Shown: in pieces, positions 6,607 through 10,795 of the stretch
How positions within the stretch are numbered: the stretch's first letter is position 1
Layout of the letters: every line of letters begins with the position of its first letter
Origin: Acidimicrobiia bacterium
Lineage (GTDB): Bacteria; Actinomycetota; Acidimicrobiia; Spongiisociales; UBA5794
DNA: 10,795 nucleotides
NCBI GenBank assembly: GCA_013003515.1
Contig: JABDIW010000445.1
Coordinates: forward strand, 1-10,795
Direction: 5' to 3'
Translations under genes and position numbers: made by a program
The notes under the pieces: model-generated
The model's database searches: none
Seen by the model: the letters and a program-made list of their open reading frames with translations, nothing else
What the model was told of the DNA's origin: nothing

Positions 6607-7415
6607 GACGCCCAGCTCGCCCGCACCCCGATGCGGACGAGGAATCCTGCCGCTCGTTCGGCGAGGGCCGCGTCGGCGCTCACGACCACGACCTCCTGAG
6701 CGCCGAAGCCGGCGAGTTCGGTGGCTACCCGCTCGGGTGGAACGCGGCGGGCGTCGGCGACGCCGGAGGTCCCGTCGAGGTCGACGACCACCGGCGCCCA
6801 CGGTGAACCCTGGCGTGCGACGAGGTCGCTTGTCCTGGAGGTCGGTCCCACCCACCTGGGGTCTGCCCACCACAGGTCTGCGGAACCGCGGTTGGTCAGC
6901 TCGACGGCGTCGGCGTTGAGGCGATCTCCCGGGGTGGGTGGAGCGAGGTCCGCCAGTGCCCCTGCCGGGCGCTGTCCGGCTGAGCCGAACGCGATGTCCG
7001 ACCGATGGGCGGCAGCCAGGCGTCCCCTGGATTCGACGACCGCAACCGGGGACACGTCGGAGATCTCCGCGTCCAGGTCGCCCACGAAGAGCCCTTCGGG
7101 CGTCGTGAGCATGATCCCGGTCGGAGTGGCGGCGGCGGTGATGTGGTCTCCGAGGTCGTCGCCGTCTGCGATCGGCAGGGCCGGCGGTGCGATTCCGGGC
7201 GGGCCGTGGACCGGGACGCCCAGCTCGGTAGCCAGCAGCCTGGCACCGCTGACGCGCCACGACGGGATCCCGGTCTGGACGACCCTGGTGATCGGGCGTG
7301 GGGCGGCAGCCACGGCCGCGCTGGTCTCGAGGGGCGGGTCGATGGCCGTGCACCCGGAGTCGGTGCAGTAGAGGTATCCGACGTGGCCGGGCTCGTTCAG
7401 GGGGATGACGGGCAC
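6603..7415 (-). CDS. Degenerate metallo-beta-lactamase/rhodanese-like protein (ETHE1-type, probable pseudoenzyme)
   Basis: The 270-residue protein resembles fusions of a persulfide dioxygenase-type metallo-beta-lactamase fold with a rhodanese domain, but with the chemistry removed. GYLYCTDSGCTAIDPPLET (13-31) matches the first strands. The metal-binding segment, normally T-H-x-H-x-D-H-x-S-G-A-R, reads TGIPSWRVSGAR (48-59), so all four ligands are replaced while the flanks are kept. The later TPGHT histidine is also absent (about 94-100), though GLFVGD (108-113) keeps the Asp. The C-terminal part (about 207-268) has the rhodanese pattern VVVDLDG then EVVVVSADAALAERAAGFL, with Ser/Val at the place of the catalytic Cys. 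The homology call is by eye and moderately secure. It starts with GTG at 7415, 6 bases behind a -10-like box. It overlaps the transporter gene by four bases, so the two are probably co-expressed and may act together, for instance with this protein as sensor or partner. Confidence 0.7.
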   Translation of the reverse strand: MPVIPLNEPGHVGYLYCTDSGCTAIDPPLETSAAVAAAPRPITRVVQTGIPSWRVSGARLLATELGVPVHGPPGIAPPALPIADGDDLGDHITAAATPTGIMLTTPEGLFVGDLDAEISDVSPVAVVESRGRLAAAHRSDIAFGSAGQRPAGALADLAPPTPGDRLNADAVELTNRGSADLWWADPRWVGPTSRTSDLVARQGSPWAPVVVDLDGTSGVADARRVPPERVATELAGFGAQEVVVVSADAALAERAAGFLVRIGVRASWAS

Positions 7416-7421
7416 GGCCGG

Positions 7422-7427
7422 AGTATG
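7422..7427 (-). promoter_or_regulatory. -10 box CATACT of a probable leaderless promoter for the 7415 gene
   Basis: On the minus strand CATACT matches four of six bases of TATAAT and ends 6 bases before the GTG at 7415. No Shine-Dalgarno sequence is present. It lies in a 59-base divergent gap shared with the promoter of the 7475 gene. Confidence 0.4.
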
Positions 7428-7461
7428 CCAGTCGCGCCTCTCGGCACGGGGCGGGTCGGGG

Positions 7462-7467
7462 TATCGT
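7462..7467 (+). promoter_or_regulatory. -10 box TATCGT of a probable leaderless promoter for the 7475 gene
   Basis: TATCGT fits TANNNT and lies exactly 7 bases before the GTG at 7475, the same spacing as at 4587 and 10358. No Shine-Dalgarno sequence or -35 box is evident. This supports GTG 7475 as the true start. Confidence 0.5.
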
Positions 7468-7474
7468 CGCTCCC

Positions 7475-8521
7475 GTGACGATCGAAACTCCGTCCCCGAT
7501 CCGCCAGGCGCTGGTGCTCGTCGGAGGGCGCGGCACCAGGATGTGGCCTCTCACCGCCTCTACCCCCAAGTCGCTGCTTCCGCTGGCCGGTCGCCCGTTC
7601 CTCGAGCACCAGGTGAGCCAGCTGGGAGACGCCGGTGTGGATGAGGTCGTCCTGGCCGTTGGCGTCGATCAGGTAGCTGCCTGGGAGGCATACCTGGCGA
7701 GTGCTCCTTCGGGCCCACGGTTGTCGCTGGCGGTGGAAGATCGCCCGCTCGACACGGCCGGTGCGGTGATGGCAGTGCTCGATCGCATGGACGACCGTTT
7801 CCTCGTCCTCAACGGGGACGTGATCTTCACGACTGCGATTGCCCGGTTCGTAGCCGCGGCGCCTTCGGCAGGGGCCGTGCTCGCTCTTGCCCAGGTTCCC
7901 GATCCGTCTGCCTATGGCGTTGTCGTGTTGGACGACGACGGGCGGGTGGAGCGGTTCGTCGAGAAGCCGGCTCCAGGCACGGCTCCGGCAGATACGGTGA
8001 ACGCAGGCCTGTACATCGTCGAGCGACGGGCTCTGGAGGACTTCGAGCCGGGGCCGCTCTCGTTCGAGCGTCGGGTGTTTCCCGAGCTGGCGGCTCGCAA
8101 GGATCTCGCCGGGGTCGTCGTCGACGGTGGGTGGCTCGACATCGGCACGCCCCACCTCTATCTGGACACGCATGAGCGCGTCCAGGCCGACACACCCCAT
8201 CTCGCCGCCGATGACGCCCATGTCGTCGGCCGCCGTTCCGGGAGCTGGAGCTACGTGGGCGCCGGAGCATCGATCGAGGCCGAGGCAGAGGTGAGGGAGT
8301 CCGTGGTGCTCGCCGGAGCCACCATTGCCCAGGGGGCGGTGGTGCGGCGTTCGATCGTCGGGAGAAACGCCGTCATCGGCGCCGGGGCTCGTGTGATCGA
8401 TCACGTCATCGTCGGCGAGGACGCCGTCGTCGGCGCCGGATGTGAGCTCCACGCCGGGATCCGCGTCGCTCCGGGCATCGAGCTCGGCGAGCGTTCCATC
8501 ACCGTGAGGCCGCCGCGATGA
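7475..8521 (+). CDS. Sugar-phosphate nucleotidyltransferase, probably mannose-1-phosphate guanylyltransferase type
   Basis: This 348-residue cytoplasmic enzyme joins a sugar-1-phosphate to a nucleoside triphosphate to give an NDP-sugar. The N-terminal Rossmann-like domain carries the signature LVGGRGTRMWPLT (15-27) and the lysine motif PKSLLPLAGRP (31-41). It also has LNGDV (112-116) with the metal-binding Asp115, FVEKP (161-165) and NAGLY (176-180). WLDIGTPHLYLDTHE (220-234) is typical of GMP-mannose and glucose-1-phosphate transferases. The C-terminus (about 250-345) shows hexapeptide-like repeats such as VGAGAS, IGAGAR and VGAGCE, forming a left-handed beta-helix. RMWPLT and the beta-helix favour GDP-mannose formation, but UDP- or dTDP-glucose synthesis cannot be excluded. 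Its TGA overlaps the ATG of the epimerase gene, so the product likely feeds glycan or cell-envelope synthesis together with that enzyme. Confidence 0.88.
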   Translation: MTIETPSPIRQALVLVGGRGTRMWPLTASTPKSLLPLAGRPFLEHQVSQLGDAGVDEVVLAVGVDQVAAWEAYLASAPSGPRLSLAVEDRPLDTAGAVMAVLDRMDDRFLVLNGDVIFTTAIARFVAAAPSAGAVLALAQVPDPSAYGVVVLDDDGRVERFVEKPAPGTAPADTVNAGLYIVERRALEDFEPGPLSFERRVFPELAARKDLAGVVVDGGWLDIGTPHLYLDTHERVQADTPHLAADDAHVVGRRSGSWSYVGAGASIEAEAEVRESVVLAGATIAQGAVVRRSIVGRNAVIGAGARVIDHVIVGEDAVVGAGCELHAGIRVAPGIELGERSITVRPPR

Positions 8522-9459
8522 TCGGTCGCGCCGTCGTCACCGGGGGAGCCGGGTTCATCGGCTCCCACCTGGTGGATCAACTCGTCAACGACGGTGCCGC
8601 CGTTCTCGTCATCGACGACCTTTCGACGGGCCACCTCGATCGCCTCTCCGATGCCAGGAACGCAGGTGACGTCACGTTCCACCAGATGGACATCGTTGCC
8701 TCGGAGATCGGCGATGTGGTGCAGCGGTTCGCTCCCGAAGTCGTCTTCCACCTCGCTGCCCAGGCCGACGTGCCCACGTCCGTCGCCGACCCGGTGCGCG
8801 ATGCAATGGTCAACGTCGTCGGCACCGTCAACGTGGCTCGTGCAGCCGTCGAGTCCGGGGCCGAGCGTCTGGTTCTCACGTCGTCGGGCGGGGCCGTCTA
8901 TGGCGATGCCGAGGACCTCCCGGTGACCGAACGCCACGGTCGGCATCCGTCCTCGCCCTATGCCGTGGCCAAGGACGCTGCAGAACGCTACGTCAGGTAC
9001 TTCGGAGCGGAGACCGGCATCGATTGGGTCGTTCTCGGCCCATCGAACGTCTACGGACCTCGTCAGGGTGCGGGGGCCGAGGGTGGTGTGATCGCGATCT
9101 TCACCGACACGCTGCTCGATGGGAAGACACCGACGATCTTCGGCGATGGCAAGCACACACGCGACTATGTATACGTCGCCGACGTCGTCGAGGCCCACCT
9201 CCTCGCTGCCGAGAAGGGCGGCCGCCGCTTCTTCAACATCTCCACCGGGGTCGAGACCACCAACCACCAGATATTCACGACGCTGCGAGATCTCACCGGA
9301 CGCGTCGGTGAGCCGAGCTGGGGCGCGGAGCGTCCGGGGGACGTGCGCCGATCCTGTCTCGACCCGACGCTGGCCGCCAAGCACCTGGGATGGGAACCGT
9401 GGACCCCGCTCGACGAGGGTCTTGCCGCCACCGTCGAGTGGTTCAGGAGTCGGCGCTAG
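8518..9459 (+). CDS. NAD-dependent nucleotide-sugar epimerase/dehydratase (GalE-like, SDR family)
   Basis: This 313-residue extended short-chain dehydrogenase/reductase acts on an NDP-sugar, most likely as a UDP-glucose 4-epimerase-like enzyme. The NAD-binding glycine motif is GGAGFIGSH (9-17), with an acidic pair D33-D34 ending the second strand, consistent with NAD rather than NADP. HLAAQADV (78-85) and the catalytic set TSSGGAVYG (121-129), Y148 and K152 (YAVAK) are intact. GPSNVYGPRQ (174-183) and FGDGKHTRDYVYVADV (208-223) are standard substrate-domain motifs. The ATG at 8518 overlaps the upstream stop (ATGA), indicating coupled translation and a shared NDP-sugar pathway. The exact substrate is not readable: UDP-glucose, UDP-GlcNAc or a GDP-sugar are all possible. 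The TAG stop shares CTAG with the stop of the convergent glycosylase gene. Confidence 0.92.
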   Translation: MIGRAVVTGGAGFIGSHLVDQLVNDGAAVLVIDDLSTGHLDRLSDARNAGDVTFHQMDIVASEIGDVVQRFAPEVVFHLAAQADVPTSVADPVRDAMVNVVGTVNVARAAVESGAERLVLTSSGGAVYGDAEDLPVTERHGRHPSSPYAVAKDAAERYVRYFGAETGIDWVVLGPSNVYGPRQGAGAEGGVIAIFTDTLLDGKTPTIFGDGKHTRDYVYVADVVEAHLLAAEKGGRRFFNISTGVETTNHQIFTTLRDLTGRVGEPSWGAERPGDVRRSCLDPTLAAKHLGWEPWTPLDEGLAATVEWFRSRR

Positions 9460-10334
9460 AGATCGTCGACCGTCTTGGGCCAATCGTCTTTCAAGAGGCG
9501 AGACAGCGATCGGTCGGAAAGCACCTTGCCCCCCGTCTGACAGGTCGGGCAGTAGTTGGTCTCGCGGCTGGCGTACACGATCCGCTGTACCGGTGTCTCA
9601 CAGACCGGGCATGGCTCGCCGAACTTGCCGTGGACGGCCATTGCCTCGTGGAAGGCGGTGACCTTCTCGGGGAACTCGTCGCCGACATCCGCTCTGCGCC
9701 GCTCGATCCACTCCACGAGTACCGCCTCGGCTGCCAGGTGGAGGGCGGCGATCTCGTTCTCGTCCAGGTTGGTGTTCATCTGCATCGGTGATAGCCGGGC
9801 CCTGTGGAGGATCTCGTCGGCGAAGGCACCACCGATCCCTGAGATGAATCGGGCATCAGACAGCGCCCGCTTCAGGGTGTGGCGCTCGGCGAGGAGACCG
9901 TCCCGGAACTGTTCGGGTGTGGAGCCGATCACTTCGATCCCCCCGGGATCGATGTCGGCGAGGGCCTCTCTGCCCTGGATGACGTGGAGTGAAGCCCGCC
10001 GCTTGGTGCCGGCCTCGGTGAGCAGGACTGTGCCGGTCGGGAAGTCGAAGGCCGCCAGGCCGATTCGGCCTGGAAGGGCGGCCCCGCTGTCGCGCCATCG
10101 CATCCGCCCGGCGATCATGAGGTGGAAGACCAGGAAGAGCTCGTCGAACTCCCACACGATGCGCTTCCCGATGCGGGAGAGCCCGGTGACGGTGGTGCCT
10201 TCCACTGCCGACGTCGGGGGGTCGAAGGTCTTCAGCAGCGAGAAGCTCTTCAGTCGAATCCGCTCGAGGGGCTGTCCGACGATTCTCGGTTCGAGCGCCT
10301 CGAGGTAGGTGACGATCTCGGGTAACTCCGGCAT
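9456..10334 (-). CDS. Formamidopyrimidine-DNA glycosylase family protein (Fpg/Nei)
   Basis: This 292-residue base-excision repair enzyme should remove oxidised bases from DNA and nick the backbone. It has the catalytic N-terminus MPELPE (Pro2 nucleophile, Glu3) and the conserved Lys57 in RIGKR. HLMIAGRM (71-78) fits the beta-sandwich. A helix-two-turn-helix motif spans about 166-183 (GIGGAFADEIL). The C-terminal zinc finger is C242-x2-C245-x16-C262-x2-C265 with R257. Departures from E. coli Fpg are TKRRASL (110-116) where the family often has D-x-R-R-F-G, and GIGGAF instead of GIGN-x-Y in the DNA-binding motif. Its base preference may therefore differ from classical 8-oxoguanine glycosylases. 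The start is ATG at 10334; the frame upstream of it is antisense to the next gene. TACGAT 8 bases upstream suggests a leaderless transcript. Confidence 0.93.
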   Translation of the reverse strand: MPELPEIVTYLEALEPRIVGQPLERIRLKSFSLLKTFDPPTSAVEGTTVTGLSRIGKRIVWEFDELFLVFHLMIAGRMRWRDSGAALPGRIGLAAFDFPTGTVLLTEAGTKRRASLHVIQGREALADIDPGGIEVIGSTPEQFRDGLLAERHTLKRALSDARFISGIGGAFADEILHRARLSPMQMNTNLDENEIAALHLAAEAVLVEWIERRRADVGDEFPEKVTAFHEAMAVHGKFGEPCPVCETPVQRIVYASRETNYCPTCQTGGKVLSDRSLSRLLKDDWPKTVDDL

Positions 10335-10342
10335 CGCTGCCG

Positions 10343-10348
10343 ATCGTA
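10343..10348 (-). promoter_or_regulatory. -10 box TACGAT for the DNA glycosylase gene
   Basis: On the minus strand TACGAT fits TANNNT and ends 8 bases before the ATG at 10334, predicting transcription that starts at or one base before the start codon. It lies in a 36-base divergent gap, with the promoter of the 10371 gene next to it on the other strand. Confidence 0.45.
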
Positions 10349-10357
10349 GGGGTGGGG

Positions 10358-10363
10358 TAGGGT
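10358..10363 (+). promoter_or_regulatory. -10 box TAGGGT of a probable leaderless promoter for the 10371 gene
   Basis: TAGGGT fits the TANNNT pattern and lies exactly 7 bases before the ATG at 10371. No ribosome binding site or -35 box is visible. A -35 element, if used, would overlap the start of the divergent glycosylase gene. Confidence 0.5.
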
Positions 10364-10370
10364 CGACGCC

Positions 10371-10795
10371 ATGGCCTGGTTGAGCCTCTTCGCAGTTGCC
10401 GTTCCGATTCTGGTGTGGGTCGTCTTCGGCATCACTCCCGTGCCACCGCGCCATGTCGCCGTCATCGACAGGACGCGGATCGCCAACCGGCTCACCTGGC
10501 GGGCGCCCCTCTTGACCACGGTCACGCTGGTCGACATGACTCCTCGCGACCTCGTCTTCGACGGGGCGGACGCCACCGGGGTGCTCACCGTCGAGCCCGA
10601 TCCGGGCCACCTGCCACCGGTGTCCCTCGAGTCATTTCGGGGCCGGGCAGGGTGGCTGCTCGACCGGTCGGCGACGGTGCCCGACGTTGCAGCGGAGTGG
10701 AGTCGCCAGGTGGAGAAGCTCGTCGAAGCGACAGGGTGGGCAGTGGTCGGCGTCGAGGCGGCCCGCAAGGTTGCTCCCGGGCTCGGTGCCGTCGC
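10371..10795 (+). CDS. Hypothetical membrane-anchored protein, N-terminal part (3' end cut by window edge)
   Basis: The frame is open from ATG 10371 to the right edge, giving 141 residues. A hydrophobic segment at about 3-21 is followed by ITPVPPRHVAVIDRTR and then APLLTTVTLVDMTPRDLVFD (45-64). This order, a membrane anchor, a Pro-x-x-His-Val-Ala-Val strand and a VDM strand, faintly resembles the start of SPFH/Band 7 (stomatin-like) domains, but the usual G-R/K motif is missing and the match is weak. From about 85 the region is amphipathic and charged (VAAEWSRQVEKLVEATGWAV), likely helical. With only the N-terminus available I cannot assign a function. The open frame, start context and codon pattern support a real gene. 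It is divergent from the DNA glycosylase, with only 36 bases between. Confidence 0.75.
   Translation, partial: MAWLSLFAVAVPILVWVVFGITPVPPRHVAVIDRTRIANRLTWRAPLLTTVTLVDMTPRDLVFDGADATGVLTVEPDPGHLPPVSLESFRGRAGWLLDRSATVPDVAAEWSRQVEKLVEATGWAVVGVEAARKVAPGLGAV

Noticed and set aside
6607..7569. Upstream extension of the MFS transporter frame by 321 codons
   Set aside because: It is an alternate frame over the 6603-7415 gene, Arg/Pro-rich and without membrane segments; GTG 6606 overlapping the upstream stop is the natural start.
7397..9483. Long minus-strand open frames opposite the nucleotidyltransferase and epimerase genes
   Set aside because: Both plus-strand genes carry complete enzyme signatures; the antisense frames are His/Arg/Asp-rich shadows.
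10335..10610. Upstream extension of the DNA glycosylase frame by 92 codons
   Set aside because: The MPELPE N-terminus must begin at residue 1 because Pro2 is the catalytic nucleophile; the extension is antisense to the 10371 gene.
1..10795. CRISPR array, tRNA/rRNA genes, insertion sequences or attachment sites
   Set aside because: No regularly spaced repeats, no tRNA-like CCA-ended cloverleaf, no rRNA core sequence, and no transposase or integrase motif was seen on either strand by eye.

Overview
The window looks like chromosomal sequence from a GC-rich actinobacterium, possibly one of the deep-branching uncultured lineages such as Acidimicrobiia. The class is an inference; no rRNA or other lineage marker is present. 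The evidence is the high GC content, the GTG starts, an AccA3-type biotin carboxylase fused to its biotin carrier, and several start codons directly behind TANNNT boxes with no Shine-Dalgarno sequence. The DNA is almost fully coding: ten genes occupy nearly all of it, and no gene-free gap exceeds about 110 bases. I saw no tRNA, rRNA, CRISPR array, insertion sequence, phage gene or other mobile element.

Region 1 (1-4076) is a biotin-dependent acyl-CoA carboxylase locus. On the minus strand, a carboxyltransferase beta subunit (1749-3296) is followed 10 bases later by the biotin carboxylase/biotin carrier alpha subunit (2-1738, cut by the left edge). A biotin protein ligase (3405-4076) is divergent from them. 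Together they supply the two catalytic subunits and the enzyme that biotinylates the carrier lysine.

Region 2 (4080-5208) holds an orphan type IV prepilin-like protein (minus) and a dienelactone hydrolase-like protein (plus) whose nucleophile and histidine both appear lost. Region 3 (5209-7415) is a two-gene minus-strand operon: a degenerate metallo-beta-lactamase/rhodanese-like protein translationally coupled to a major facilitator transporter. Region 4 (7475-9459) is a plus-strand pair making and modifying nucleotide sugars: a sugar-phosphate nucleotidyltransferase with a beta-helix tail and an NAD-dependent sugar epimerase, overlapping at ATGA. Region 5 (9456-10795) has a divergent pair: an Fpg/Nei-type DNA glycosylase (minus) and the start of an unknown membrane-anchored protein (plus, cut by the right edge).

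Apart from the carboxylase/ligase group and the sugar pair, the transcription units look like unrelated housekeeping and accessory genes packed tightly. All three convergent pairs have stop codons within a few bases of each other, and five of eight transcription-unit starts look leaderless. The most unusual content is the two apparent pseudoenzymes and the shared leaderless promoter layout. I did not find a clearly new multi-gene system.
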